Source of the DNA: an uncultured Solobacterium sp.
Lineage (GTDB): Bacteria; Bacillota_I; Bacilli_A; Erysipelotrichales; Erysipelotrichaceae
Direction: 5' to 3'
Length of the DNA: 36,282 nt
Assembly: GCA_900546285.1 (NCBI GenBank)
Contig: URCJ01000017.1
Location: forward strand, 1-36,282
The notes beneath the pieces were generated by a model. It was not told the DNA's origin. It saw only the letters and a list, made by a program, of their open reading frames with translations, and made no database searches. Position 1 is the first letter of the stretch, and every line of letters begins with the position of its first letter. A program made the translations under genes and the position numbers. Positions 1 through 8,198 of this stretch are shown here, one piece after another.

Positions 1-112
1 TATTTATGTAAAGTAATTAAAAGAAAAGCCTTTTATTTAAAGGACAATTTTAAAAAACTTTACATAAATATTTACTTTACATAAGATGGTTTATGTAAAG
101 CTTTACATAAAC
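1..112. repeat. Cluster of CTTTACATAA direct and inverted repeats
   Basis: The 10-mer CTTTACATAA occurs at 58-67, 75-84 and 101-110, and inverted (TTATGTAAAG) at 4-13 and 91-100. Positions 89-112 form a perfect 24-bp palindrome. Positions 1-13 and 58-70 are exact inverted repeats that enclose a smaller hairpin (CCTTT/AAAGG, 29-43). The cluster overlaps the broken 3' end of the transposase gene, so it probably marks the break point. Its nature (miniature repeat, protein-binding array or end of another element) cannot be decided because the window starts inside it. Confidence 0.75.
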
Positions 113-827
113 TATCAATTATGGAGGCTGCGTTATTAAAATACTTTTCAGGCATTTTAAGATAAGGTTCATACATATCAGATATTATGTATTTAACCAT
201 TAATCTTTCTTCTCTTGGTATCCTTAAAAAGTAATCTTCAAATGTTTTCTCATATCTATTAGGTAAAACGTCGATAATATCTCCTGTTTGAAAATCTCTT
301 AATACCACACAATATCTTGCGTCTTTACAAATATCTAGATATACTTCATCAACGCATAATGCCTCAGGTAAAGGTAATCTATCAAAATTTAAATAAGACA
401 TTACTATTTGGTGAATCCAGGTTTCTGATATATGTCTTTTTCTAGCTACATAGGCCACCGATAAAGTTATATCTTTTAAATCTTGTAAAACAAGTAAAGG
501 GGTAATATAAGTTGTCCTTTTATTAGCTCCTACAAAGTTAAAAGGTTCATTGATATAAGTGTTACATTCTTGATTAGTACACCTATACTTTCTTTGTCTA
601 AGTTCTATTACTACTCTATAACCATCATCTAATACAGGGTGATTAATATGCCTTGTATAGAATCCTTTAGAATACATCCTTTGACCACACTCAGGACAAA
701 ACATCGCTGAATATTTTCTTTCCATCACTATAGTTTTAGTTCTATTATCATCATCAATGATTACATCTTTAACATCTACATCTTCACAATCTTTTAAATC
801 AATAAAATCTTTGATACCATAATTCAT
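72..827 (-). pseudogene. ISL3-family transposase, C-terminally truncated
   Basis: This looks like the N-terminal part of an ISL3-type DDE transposase. A zinc-finger is visible (Cys44, Cys47, Cys83, Cys88), followed by a helix-turn-helix region (about residues 120-150). The start of the DDE domain shows the first Asp in CVDEVYLD and the second in ISDMYEPY. Soon after this (NNAASIIDS) homology stops, and the frame ends with about 12 unrelated residues that read through the CTTTACATAA repeat cluster. The third catalytic acidic residue and the rest of the domain are missing: the frame is 251 codons, where ISL3 transposases usually have about 400 or more residues. The start at 827 is chosen because AAAGGAG lies just upstream; the longer frame to 854 has no such site. 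It is almost certainly inactive. Confidence 0.85.
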
Positions 828-874
828 GCGAACTCCTTTCTGATACGACTGCAAAATAAATCATAAAGGAAAAG

Positions 875-920
875 TAAAAAAGAGAGAAGAATTCTAATAG
901 ATTTTTCCCTCTTTTTTATT
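875..920. terminator. Hairpin with A/T tracts upstream of the transposase gene
   Basis: AAAAAAGAG and GAA on one arm pair with TTC and CTCTTTTTT on the other, with single unpaired bases, giving an A-tract/stem/T-tract arrangement that could terminate in both directions. It lies between the transposase and the Nfu gene. It may insulate the element from outside transcription. Confidence 0.5.
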
Positions 921-998
921 AAATATAATACTTTTAAAAAATGTCCCCTAAGTTATTCCCCTAAAATGTAGACCCCTAACAAGTTTGGATACCCAAAT

Positions 999-1023
999 AA
1001 AGAAGCAGAACTCCTGCTTCTTT
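999..1023 (-). terminator. Rho-independent terminator of the Nfu gene
   Basis: A perfect 10-bp stem (AAAGAAGCAG, 999-1008, with CTGCTTCTTT, 1014-1023) and a 5-nt loop lie directly behind the minus-strand stop codon at 1030. A short T-rich run follows on the minus strand. Confidence 0.8.
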
Positions 1024-1029
1024 ATAAAA

Positions 1030-1290
1030 TTAGAAAATTTGCAAATCACTTTGACTTTCATCAAGCCTTACATCTTTAATACCAGGTACTTCATCTAGTA
1101 TCAAGGCTGCAACACCATCCTTAAGAGTCATCTCTAGGGCACCACAACCAATACATGCACCATGTACTTTAACATAAACGATATCATCCTCAAGTCTTGA
1201 GAATTCAACATCGCCACCATCAGCCTGTAAATAAGGCTTTATCTTATCAATAGTTTTAATAACAAGTTTTTCTTTTTCTTCTTTTTCCAT
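1030..1290 (-). CDS. NifU C-terminal-domain (Nfu-type) Fe-S scaffold protein
   Basis: An 86-residue protein made only of the NifU C-terminal domain. This family carries Fe-S clusters and passes them to client proteins in the cytoplasm. The hallmark CxxC is present as GACIGCGAL, preceded by the conserved stretch PYLQADGGDVEF. The ATG at 1290 is chosen because AGGTG lies 5-9 nt upstream; a GTG three codons earlier is part of that ribosome site and is unlikely to be used. The gene stands alone, with its own terminator at 999-1023, and diverges from the S1-domain gene at 1341 over only 50 bp. A -10-like TATAAT on the minus strand lies in that gap. In Bacillus the comparable stand-alone protein is YutI. 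No SUF genes are nearby in this window. Confidence 0.9.
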   Translation of the reverse strand: MEKEEKEKLVIKTIDKIKPYLQADGGDVEFSRLEDDIVYVKVHGACIGCGALEMTLKDGVAALILDEVPGIKDVRLDESQSDLQIF

Positions 1291-1325
1291 AAAAATCACC
1301 TAAATTATTATATATCAAATTGTAG

Positions 1326-1331
1326 TATAAT
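1326..1331 (+). promoter_or_regulatory. -10 box of the cvfD-pgi promoter
   Basis: A perfect TATAAT lies only 9 nt before the ATG at 1341. Transcription would start at about 1338, leaving 2-4 nt of leader and no room for a ribosome-binding site. The -35 region is weak. The closeness to the ATG, not the box itself, is the notable point. Confidence 0.6.
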
Positions 1332-1340
1332 GCTTGTTAT

Positions 1341-1706
1341 ATGAACAGTATTAACCAGTATAAAGTAGGAATGACTGTATATGGCAAGATAACTGGCATT
1401 AAGCCATATGGAGCTTTTGTGAGTTTTGATGATGGTGTAAGTGGTCTAATCCATATATCAGAATTATCAAATGGTTTTGTAAGAAACGTAAGTCATTTTG
1501 TCAATATTGATGACTATTGCATGCTTAAGGTGATAGACATTGATTATGAGCACAAACAACTACGTTTATCTTTTAAGGCACTTGAACAAAATACTCGTAA
1601 ATACATTAGAAAAGTTCATTTTGAAGGAATGCCTGAAAAGAAAATAGGCTTTGCTTCATTAGATAAAGCCATGAAAGAATGGATAGAGAGGGATAAAAAT
1701 GCTTAA
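1341..1706 (+). CDS. cvfD: S1-domain RNA-binding protein, CvfD/GSP13 (YugI)-like
   Basis: A 121-residue protein with one S1 (OB-fold) RNA-binding domain at residues 7-80. The typical S1 landmarks are visible: VGMTVYGKITGIKPYGAFV, GLIHISEL, and the closing beta strand LRLSF. The GFV segment after HISEL is the pattern of the small Firmicute S1 proteins CvfD/YugI (general stress protein 13), which bind RNA and associate with ribosomes. The C-terminal 40 residues are basic and mostly unstructured. No ribosome-binding site precedes the ATG, and the promoter -10 box is 9 nt away, so the message is probably leaderless. An internal Met at position 11 would cut into the S1 fold and is rejected as the start. 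The end overlaps pgi by 8 nt, so the two are co-transcribed. Confidence 0.85.
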   Translation: MNSINQYKVGMTVYGKITGIKPYGAFVSFDDGVSGLIHISELSNGFVRNVSHFVNIDDYCMLKVIDIDYEHKQLRLSFKALEQNTRKYIRKVHFEGMPEKKIGFASLDKAMKEWIERDKNA

Positions 1707-2973
1707 ATTAGATTTATCTTATGCAAAATTAAACGAAGAAATTATTAGTTACCAAGACCAAGTCAGTGAAGCACACAAGTGGTTACATGAAAAGACTGGC
1801 AAGGGCAATGACTTTGTAGGTTGGGTAGAATGGCCAAACACTTATGACAAAGAGGAATTTGATAGAATCCTTAAAGTAAGTGAAAAACTAAAAGGCAAAT
1901 TTGACGTATTACTTGTATGTGGTATTGGTGGATCATACTTAGGTGCTAGAGCTGCTAATGAAATGATTAGAGGTCTATATCCAGAAGAAGGACCTGAAGT
2001 AATCTTTATTGGTAATACATTCTCTAATACTTACTTGTCACAAGTGTTAAAACACATCGAAGGAAAAGATGTAGTACTAAACGTTATTTCTAAGTCAGGT
2101 ACAACAACTGAAACTTCAGTATCATTTAGAATCTTTAAACAATACATTGAAAACAAATATGGTAAAGAAGAAGCTAAGGAACGTATTATCGCTACAACTG
2201 ATAAGCACAAGGGTACTTTAAAAGAATTAGCCGACAAAGAAGGCTATGAAGAATTTGTAGTACCAGATGATATCGGTGGCCGTTTCAGTGTCTTTACAGC
2301 AGTTGGTCTTCTTCCACTAGCATTAGCAGGTGTTGACATTAAAGCCCTTATGGAAGGTGCTAAGATGGCTTATAATGACTATTCTAGTGACAACTTATTA
2401 GAAAATGACGCTTATAAGTATGCGGTAGCTAGAAGAATCCTTGAAAACGAAGGCTATAAGAGTGAAATGTTTGTAACATATAACTTACAACTAACAATGG
2501 TTGCTGAATGGTGGAAACAACTATTCGGTGAATCAGAGGGTAAAGATGGTAAGGGTTTACTTCCAACATCTGCATGTTTCTCAACTGACTTACACTCACT
2601 TGGCCAATTCATTCAAGAGGGTAGCAAAGTATTATATGAAACATTATTCTTAATTGATAATATGCCAGAAGATATTACTTTCCCAAGTGATGAAGAAAAC
2701 CTTGATAACATGAACTACTTAGCTGGTAAACAAGTATCTTGGGTTAATGAAATGGCAATGAAGGGTACTTTAAAGGCGCATAGTGACAATGGTAATGTAC
2801 CAAACATACTAGTTCATCTAGAAGACAACAGTGCTAAGGCCTTTGGTTATATGATCTACTTCTTCTTTAAGGCATGTGGTATGAGTTGTTACTTACTTGG
2901 TGTTAACCCATTCAATCAACCTGGTGTTGAAGTATATAAGAAGGAAATGTTTAAATTATTAGGAAAAAATTAG
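1699..2973 (+). CDS. pgi: Glucose-6-phosphate isomerase
   Basis: Phosphoglucose isomerase interconverts glucose 6-phosphate and fructose 6-phosphate in glycolysis and gluconeogenesis. At 424 residues it belongs to the shorter bacterial form (about 420-450). Visible signatures are the sugar-phosphate-binding GIGGSYLGARAANE (residues 75-88), SKSGTTTET (131-139), GGRFSVFTAVGLLPL, the catalytic-His region HSLGQFIQEG and the C-terminal FNQPGVEVYKK with the conserved Lys. The start codon overlaps the end of the S1 gene (ATGCTTAA), with GAGAGGGA about 8 nt upstream. A strong terminator begins at the stop codon, so cvfD-pgi form a two-gene operon. Confidence 0.97.
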   Translation: MLKLDLSYAKLNEEIISYQDQVSEAHKWLHEKTGKGNDFVGWVEWPNTYDKEEFDRILKVSEKLKGKFDVLLVCGIGGSYLGARAANEMIRGLYPEEGPEVIFIGNTFSNTYLSQVLKHIEGKDVVLNVISKSGTTTETSVSFRIFKQYIENKYGKEEAKERIIATTDKHKGTLKELADKEGYEEFVVPDDIGGRFSVFTAVGLLPLALAGVDIKALMEGAKMAYNDYSSDNLLENDAYKYAVARRILENEGYKSEMFVTYNLQLTMVAEWWKQLFGESEGKDGKGLLPTSACFSTDLHSLGQFIQEGSKVLYETLFLIDNMPEDITFPSDEENLDNMNYLAGKQVSWVNEMAMKGTLKAHSDNGNVPNILVHLEDNSAKAFGYMIYFFFKACGMSCYLLGVNPFNQPGVEVYKKEMFKLLGKN

Positions 2974-2997
2974 AAGAGTAATCTTCTAATTTTTTTA
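2969..2997 (+). terminator. Terminator of cvfD-pgi
   Basis: ATTAGAAGA (2969-2977) pairs with TCTTCTAAT (2982-2990) around a 4-nt loop, followed by a run of T to 2997. The stem includes the pgi stop codon. Confidence 0.9.
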
Positions 2998-3000
2998 TAC

Positions 3001-3060
3001 ATTAGACAAGGTGATGTCTAATGTTCTGTCTAATGTTGCATAATGTTAATGTACAATGTT
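3001..3060. promoter_or_regulatory. Repeat-rich region upstream of the AlbA_2 gene, possible operator
   Basis: ATTAGACA (3001-3008) is inverted as TGTCTAAT (3015-3022) and repeated directly as TGTCTAAT (3027-3034). The core TAATGTT recurs at 3019-3025, 3031-3037 and 3041-3047, and ATGTT again just before the ribosome site. Such an array directly upstream of a gene with a C-terminal winged-helix domain suggests an autoregulatory operator. CATAAT (3039-3044) is a possible -10 box. No -35 box is clear. Confidence 0.4.
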
Positions 3061-3072
3061 AGGAGGTTATAT

Positions 3073-4470
3073 ATGAAAATATCTGAAATCTTTCCGGAAG
3101 TATTAATGGAAGACCTAGAATATTAGTTTAAACAAGTACTAAGCGAAGAGAATCCAATTAAATGGGCAAAAACGATTGTTGCGTATGCTAATAATGGTGG
3201 TGGAACAATTTTTGTTGGTGTTTCTAATGATGGTGATGCGTTTGGTTTAACATTAAATGAAATTGATAAGATGAAAAATCTTGTTGCTAGAATTAATGAT
3301 AGAAATATTTTTCCTCATGTAAGGATATCTTATGTCATTGGAAGTGTTGATGAAAATGCTGAACGTTATGTTTTGGGTATTAGAGTTTTTTCTGCTGAAT
3401 CGGTAGTAAGATACCGTGAAGGTGATTTTAATGAAACAGTTTATATAAGGGGTGATGGAAATTCTTATCCTGCTAGGCCTGAAGAAATAATTTCTTTATC
3501 AAAGAGAAGATACGGAATAGACAACGAAACAACTGAAGTCTTTTATTCTGATAGTGAATGGAATGATTATCTTGCTATGTGTAGGAATTATAGAAACAAG
3601 AGAAATTGGCCATCTATAAAAGAACTTCAAAACGAAGAAATTCTTTCTAAAGATGAGCATGTAAAATCAGGCTTTTTAATGTTTAAAGATGACTATGATA
3701 AAGATGATACTATGGTTTGTTGTCGTCTATGGAAGGGATTAAATAAAAGTGATACTTTGATTGATAGTGCAAGATGCAAAGGAAATATCCCGACAGTTTT
3801 CGAAAATACTCTATCCTTTATCGAAAAAAACACAAAAACTGGCTGGAAAAAATTAGATAATGGTGGACGAATGGAGATAAGATCCTATCCTATAAAAGCT
3901 ATAAGAGAAGCTTTGGTAAACGCAATAGCTCATAGAGATTATTCTATAAATGGCACTCAGATTGATGTGGACATATATAACGATAGATTAGAAATTGTAT
4001 CACCTGGTTCTTGGTTGCTTCCAAAAGGATATTGTGAATACCCTTGTGGTTCTATCCCTTCTATTAGAAGAAATTCTATAATTGCCGCATGTTTGGATGT
4101 TGCAAATTTAATGGAAAGAGGCGGAGCTGGTTTTCAAACCATGATGGAAGCTTATAAAGATTATTCTAAAGAATTACAGCCAGTAGTATCTATATATCCT
4201 GGCTTCTTGAATTTAAAATTATTTGATACTTTGTATAAAAGATACGATGGAAACGAAAATGATAAGAATGCTGATAAAAAAGAAAAGCTTCTCTATATTT
4301 TAGAAGATAGCGGTAGCATGAGAATTAATGATCTGCAATATGAATTAGATTATACAAATAGAACTAGATTTTTAAAAGATATTATTAATCCACTTATCGA
4401 AGAAGGAGAAATCTATAGGGATGGCAACAAAAAATCTCCTAATGCAGTGATAAGAATAAAAGAAGATTGA
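3073..4470 (+). pseudogene. AlbA_2/HATPase putative transcriptional regulator with in-frame TAG
   Basis: The reading frame starts at ATG 3073 with a perfect AGGAGG 6 nt upstream and stays open for 465 sense codons, except for one TAG at 3124-3126 (codon 18). The TAG sits where this family usually has Glu (Y-E-F-K), so a GAG-to-TAG change explains it. Domains in full-length numbering are: AlbA_2 (Schlafen-type) at about 15-130, including WAKTIVAYANNGGGTIFVG; a HATPase_c_4-type region at about 270-360 (YPIKAIREALVNAIAHRDYS); and a C-terminal winged helix at about 395-465. The longest uninterrupted part begins at ATG 3271 and lacks half of AlbA_2 and any ribosome site. The AT- and AAA-rich codon use differs from the core genes, suggesting transfer. 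The family are predicted ATP-binding regulators of unproven function. Confidence 0.85.
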
Positions 4471-4544
4471 ATTTATTAAGAACCTTGCTTAGTTGTTCTT
4501 GCAGTTAATTAGCAGTAATTATTATAGTATTATTCACAAGTCTT

Positions 4545-4553
4545 TGATATAAT
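4545..4553 (+). promoter_or_regulatory. tig: Extended -10 promoter of tig
   Basis: TGATATAAT at 4545-4553 is a perfect extended -10 element (TGnTATAAT). No good -35 box is seen, which is usual for this promoter type. Transcription would start near 4560, giving a leader of about 18 nt that contains the GGAGG ribosome site. Confidence 0.7.
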
Positions 4554-4577
4554 GTGTTAGCGTTTATGGAGGTAAAT

Positions 4578-5840
4578 ATGGCTGAATATAAAAAGATTGA
4601 AGATGGCAAGGCAGAATTAACATGTGCCATCAAAGGAGAAAAGTGGGAAGCAGCTACTAAGAAGGCTTTCGACAAATTAGTAAAAAAATTAGATATTAAG
4701 GGTTTTAGAAAGGGACAAGTTCCTGCTTCTTTAGCTAAGAAATATATCACTGATGAAGCTTGTTGGTATGAAGCTGCTAGTGAATTAAGCAACGAAGCAT
4801 TCAAAGAAGCTCTTGATGAACACCATGTAGATTTAATCGATCAAGCTAGCATGGATTTAAAGGAAATCGGTGCAGAAGGTGTTACTATTGTCTTCAATTG
4901 TCCTGTTAAACCAGATGTAACTCTTGGTGATTACAAGGCTTTGAAGTATGAATTAGAAGAAGTAACAGTTACTGATGAGGAAGTTGAAAATGAAATCAAT
5001 AAGACTCTTGAAAGAAAGGGTGATCTAGAACTTAAGGAAGATGGCGCTGTTGAAGATGGTGATACAGTAGTTATCGACTTTGAAGGTTTCAAGGATGAGG
5101 TTGCTTTCGATGGTGGCAAGGCTGACAACTATGAATTAGTTATTGGTTCTCATTCATTCATTCCTGGTTTTGAAGAACAAGTAATTGGTATGAAGTCAGA
5201 AGAAACTAAGGATATCAACGTTACTTTCCCTGAAGATTACCATGTTGAAGAATTAAAGGGTGCTCCAGTTGTTTTCAAGGTTACAGTTCATGAAATAAAG
5301 AAGAAAGTGTTGCCAACTTTAGATGATGAATTTGTAAAGGAATTAAAGATTGAAAACGTTGAAACAGTTGACGCTTACAAGGAACACGTAAAGGAATCTA
5401 TCTTAGCCGGTAAGAAGGCCGAAGCAGAACGTAAGGCTGATGAAAAGTTATTAAAGGCATTATGCGATGAAGCTACAATCAACATTCCATCTGTTATGAT
5501 TGAAAAGGAAACGGAAGCTATGTTAAATGATCAAGCTGCAAGACTTCAATACCAAGGTATTCCATTTGATCAATACTTAAAGATCATTGGTCAAACAAGA
5601 GAAGATATCAAGAAGCAATCAGAAGAAAGTGCTACAGCTAGAATCAAGACAACTTTATGTCTTGAAGAAGTTGCCAAGTTAGAAAACTTAGAAGCTAGCG
5701 ATGAAGATATCGAAAAGTATTACGATGACATGGCTAAGGGCTATGGCATGGATGTAGCTGAAGTTAAGAAGTATGTTCCAAAAGAAAACATCATCGATGA
5801 TGTTAAGCTTCAAAAAGCGGTTGACTTCTTAAAGAAATAA
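4578..5840 (+). CDS. tig: Trigger factor (ribosome-bound chaperone, peptidyl-prolyl isomerase)
   Basis: Trigger factor binds near the ribosome exit tunnel and shelters nascent chains. The 420 residues cover the full three-domain protein. The N-terminal ribosome-binding domain carries the signature GFRKGQVP (42-49). The FKBP-type isomerase domain spans about 155-240 (DGDTVVIDFEG, FIPGFEEQVIGM, FPEDYH). The helical chaperone domain begins at LPTLDDEFVKEL and runs to the end. The ATG at 4578 is chosen because GGAGG ends 5 nt upstream; an in-frame GTG at 4554 lies within the predicted promoter and is rejected. It has its own extended -10 promoter and a terminator at 5851, and it precedes lon, a common pairing of protein quality-control genes. 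Confidence 0.97.
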   Translation: MAEYKKIEDGKAELTCAIKGEKWEAATKKAFDKLVKKLDIKGFRKGQVPASLAKKYITDEACWYEAASELSNEAFKEALDEHHVDLIDQASMDLKEIGAEGVTIVFNCPVKPDVTLGDYKALKYELEEVTVTDEEVENEINKTLERKGDLELKEDGAVEDGDTVVIDFEGFKDEVAFDGGKADNYELVIGSHSFIPGFEEQVIGMKSEETKDINVTFPEDYHVEELKGAPVVFKVTVHEIKKKVLPTLDDEFVKELKIENVETVDAYKEHVKESILAGKKAEAERKADEKLLKALCDEATINIPSVMIEKETEAMLNDQAARLQYQGIPFDQYLKIIGQTREDIKKQSEESATARIKTTLCLEEVAKLENLEASDEDIEKYYDDMAKGYGMDVAEVKKYVPKENIIDDVKLQKAVDFLKK

Positions 5841-5850
5841 AAAAGATAAT

Positions 5851-5876
5851 AAAGACGCAACACAGCGTCTTTTATT
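5851..5876 (+). terminator. Terminator between tig and lon
   Basis: AAAGACGC (5851-5858) and GCGTCTTT (5865-5872) form an 8-bp stem with a 6-nt loop, followed by TATTAAT. The T-tract is short, so partial readthrough into lon is possible. Confidence 0.75.
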
Positions 5877-5897
5877 AATAGAAGGAGGAAATTTTTT

Positions 5898-8198
5898 ATG
5901 GCAAACATAATTGAATGTCCTATTATTTGTACTAGAGGCGCTATTATCTTCCCAGGACAAGATATGTCTTTGGATGTTGGCAGACGTGCTAGTGTAGATG
6001 TTGTTAATTTTAGTTTAAACATGAATCTTGATGTTATTTTGGTTTCTCAAAAAAACATCGATATTGATGAACCTAAAAAGAATGATTTATATGAAATTGG
6101 TACTATCTGTCATATAAGAGCAAGTAGAAAAAGAGATGACCATTTAAAGGTAGTTTTTGTCGGTGAAGATAGATGTCGTTTAATTGAAATCTACGAGATT
6201 GATGGTATTAAGTATGCAAGCGTTGAAGTATTGTCTGATGTTGTAGAAGACGATTTAGCCCTTGAGGTGTTAAAAACGAAAGTTAAGAAGGAATATAGCC
6301 TTTTCGAACAAAAGAACGGTAGAGCGCCTTTAAGAGCCCCTGAGAATATGAGCAATCAATATATCTCAGAACTTGTTGATGGTTTTGCCCAAGCAAACAT
6401 CTTTAATTCAGGTGAGAAACAAAAATTCTTAGAGGAATATCACTTAGAAAAAAGACTTGAAATGTTTTTAACATACATTTCTTTGGAAAAGAAAAAAGAA
6501 GAGATTGAAAAAGAAATCAATCTTCGTGTTAAAGACTCGGTGGAATCTTCGCAAAAAGATTATTATCTAAGAGAAAGAATCAAGGCTATTAAAGAAGAAT
6601 TGGGTGATGGACAGGGCGCAGATGTAGAAAAGCTTAAGGAAGAGTTCTCTAAAGATAGATATCCTGAAAACATCAAGGCTAAGGCTAATGAGGAAATTAG
6701 AAGATTAGATATGACTTCTACTGCCTCAGGTGAATATGGCATGATTAGAACTTATCTTGATTGGTTAATTTCTATTCCTTGGACTGAAAAAAGTGTCGAT
6801 GAAACTGATTTAACTAAGGTTAAAGAAGTTCTTGATGAAGACCACTATGGTCTTGAAAAGATTAAGACTCGTATTTTGGAATATCTAGCTGTTAAAGAAT
6901 TATCACATTCTTTAAAATCGCCAATCATTTGTTTAGTTGGTCCTCCAGGTGTTGGTAAGACATCTCTTGCCAAGTCAATCGCTAGAGCCTTAAATAGAAA
7001 CTTTGTTAAGATGTCTTTGGGTGGCGTTAGAGATGAAGCTGAAATAAGAGGGCATAGAAGAACATACTTAGGTTCTTATCCTGGCAGAATCATCCAAGGC
7101 ATGAAAAAGGCTGGTACAACTAATCCTGTATTCTTAATTGATGAAATTGATAAGATGGGTGCTGACTATAAGGGCGATCCAAGTAGTGCGATGTTAGAAG
7201 TTTTAGATCCTGAACAAAATTCAATGTTCCAGGATCACTACCTAGAAGAAACATATGACTTAAGTGATGTTATGTTTATCGCTACTGCTAACTATTTAGA
7301 AAACATTCCTGCTCCTTTGTTAGATAGATTAGAGATTATAAATTTAAGTTCTTATACCGAACTAGAAAAACTAAATATTTGTAAAGATCATTTGATTCCT
7401 AAGGTTTTAAAGAAAGATGGCTTAAAACCATCACAATTTAGTATCAGTGATGAAATGATAACTCATGTAATTAGACATTATACAAGAGAATCAGGTGTCA
7501 GAGAGCTTGAGAGAATGATGGAAACATTGGCTCGTAAGGCAACACTTGAAATCTATACAAAGTCTAAGCGTTCTATTAAAGTAACTAAGAAGTTAGTTCA
7601 AGAGTGGTTGGGCCATGAAAAGTTTGAATATGGTACTAAGGAAAAGAAGAATCAAGTAGGTGTTGTAACTGGTCTTGCTTATACTGCTTTTGGTGGTGAT
7701 ATCTTACAAATCGAAGTAAATTACTTTGAAGGAAAGGGCAAACTAATCATCACTGGTCAGCTTGGTGATGTTATGAAAGAATCTGCTGAAATCGCATTAG
7801 ACTATGTTAAATCAAACGCTAAGAAGTTTGGTATTGATGTCAAGTTCTTTGAGACACATGATATCCATATTCACGTGCCAGAGGGTGCTGTACCAAAAGA
7901 TGGACCTTCAGCTGGTGTTACTTTAACTACTGCCTTTGTATCAGCTTTAACTAATAAAGCAGTAGACGCAAACTGTGCAATGACAGGTGAGGTAACTCTT
8001 CGTGGTAATGTCTTACCAATTGGCGGTTTAAGAGAAAAGTCTATTGCGGCTAATAGAAGTGGTATTACGAAGGTCTTCATCCCTAAGGGCAATGTTAAGG
8101 ATATTGATGAACTTCCTGATATCGTTAAAGAAAACATTACTTTTATGCCTGTGGATAAAGTGGATACTATCTTAAAAGAGGCTATTATCCATGATTAG
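5898..8198 (+). CDS. lon: ATP-dependent protease La (Lon)
   Basis: Lon degrades misfolded and regulatory proteins in the cytoplasm as an ATP-driven hexamer. The 766 residues match the usual 770-810. The N-terminal LON substrate-recognition domain begins at CPIICTRGAIIFPG (about 6-195), followed by a helical linker. The AAA+ module has Walker A GPPGVGKT (348-355) and Walker B FLIDEID. The C-terminal peptidase domain has the catalytic Ser671 in DGPSAGVT and Lys714 in GGLREKSIA. AAGGAGG lies 9 nt before the ATG. The last 8 nt overlap ysxC, reproducing the lon-ysxC order known from Bacillus. No CIRCE or CtsR-like operator was seen upstream. Confidence 0.98.
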   Translation: MANIIECPIICTRGAIIFPGQDMSLDVGRRASVDVVNFSLNMNLDVILVSQKNIDIDEPKKNDLYEIGTICHIRASRKRDDHLKVVFVGEDRCRLIEIYEIDGIKYASVEVLSDVVEDDLALEVLKTKVKKEYSLFEQKNGRAPLRAPENMSNQYISELVDGFAQANIFNSGEKQKFLEEYHLEKRLEMFLTYISLEKKKEEIEKEINLRVKDSVESSQKDYYLRERIKAIKEELGDGQGADVEKLKEEFSKDRYPENIKAKANEEIRRLDMTSTASGEYGMIRTYLDWLISIPWTEKSVDETDLTKVKEVLDEDHYGLEKIKTRILEYLAVKELSHSLKSPIICLVGPPGVGKTSLAKSIARALNRNFVKMSLGGVRDEAEIRGHRRTYLGSYPGRIIQGMKKAGTTNPVFLIDEIDKMGADYKGDPSSAMLEVLDPEQNSMFQDHYLEETYDLSDVMFIATANYLENIPAPLLDRLEIINLSSYTELEKLNICKDHLIPKVLKKDGLKPSQFSISDEMITHVIRHYTRESGVRELERMMETLARKATLEIYTKSKRSIKVTKKLVQEWLGHEKFEYGTKEKKNQVGVVTGLAYTAFGGDILQIEVNYFEGKGKLIITGQLGDVMKESAEIALDYVKSNAKKFGIDVKFFETHDIHIHVPEGAVPKDGPSAGVTLTTAFVSALTNKAVDANCAMTGEVTLRGNVLPIGGLREKSIAANRSGITKVFIPKGNVKDIDELPDIVKENITFMPVDKVDTILKEAIIHD

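Larger units (their letters stand above)
72..979 (-). mobile_element. Remnant of an ISL3-type insertion sequence
   Basis: The truncated transposase gene is followed, on its 5' side, by about 150 bp without genes. This stretch contains a hairpin (875-920) and three copies of CCCCTAA (945-951, 958-964, 973-979). On the transposase strand the last copy begins a GTTAGGGGTCTACA-like string that could be the IS terminus. The opposite end is missing, so no pair of terminal inverted repeats can be shown. The outer boundary near 979 is therefore an inference. Confidence 0.45.

Noticed and set aside
1..112. CTTTACATAA repeats as a CRISPR array or replication iterons
   Set aside because: The repeats are too short, irregularly spaced and in mixed orientation for CRISPR, and no rep or cas gene is present.
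3124..3126. Recoding of TAG as pyrrolysine or another residue in the AlbA_2 gene
   Set aside because: The position corresponds to a Glu in the family, not a catalytic Lys-like site; no pyl genes are visible, and TAG is used as an ordinary stop by lon, ysxC and pgi here.
4478..4500. AAGAAC/GTTCTT inverted repeat behind the AlbA_2 pseudogene as a terminator
   Set aside because: Only 6 bp with an 11-nt loop and no following T-run.
5841..5897. CIRCE or CtsR heat-shock operator before lon
   Set aside because: No inverted TTAGCACTC and no GGTCAAA direct repeats were seen in the tig-lon gap.
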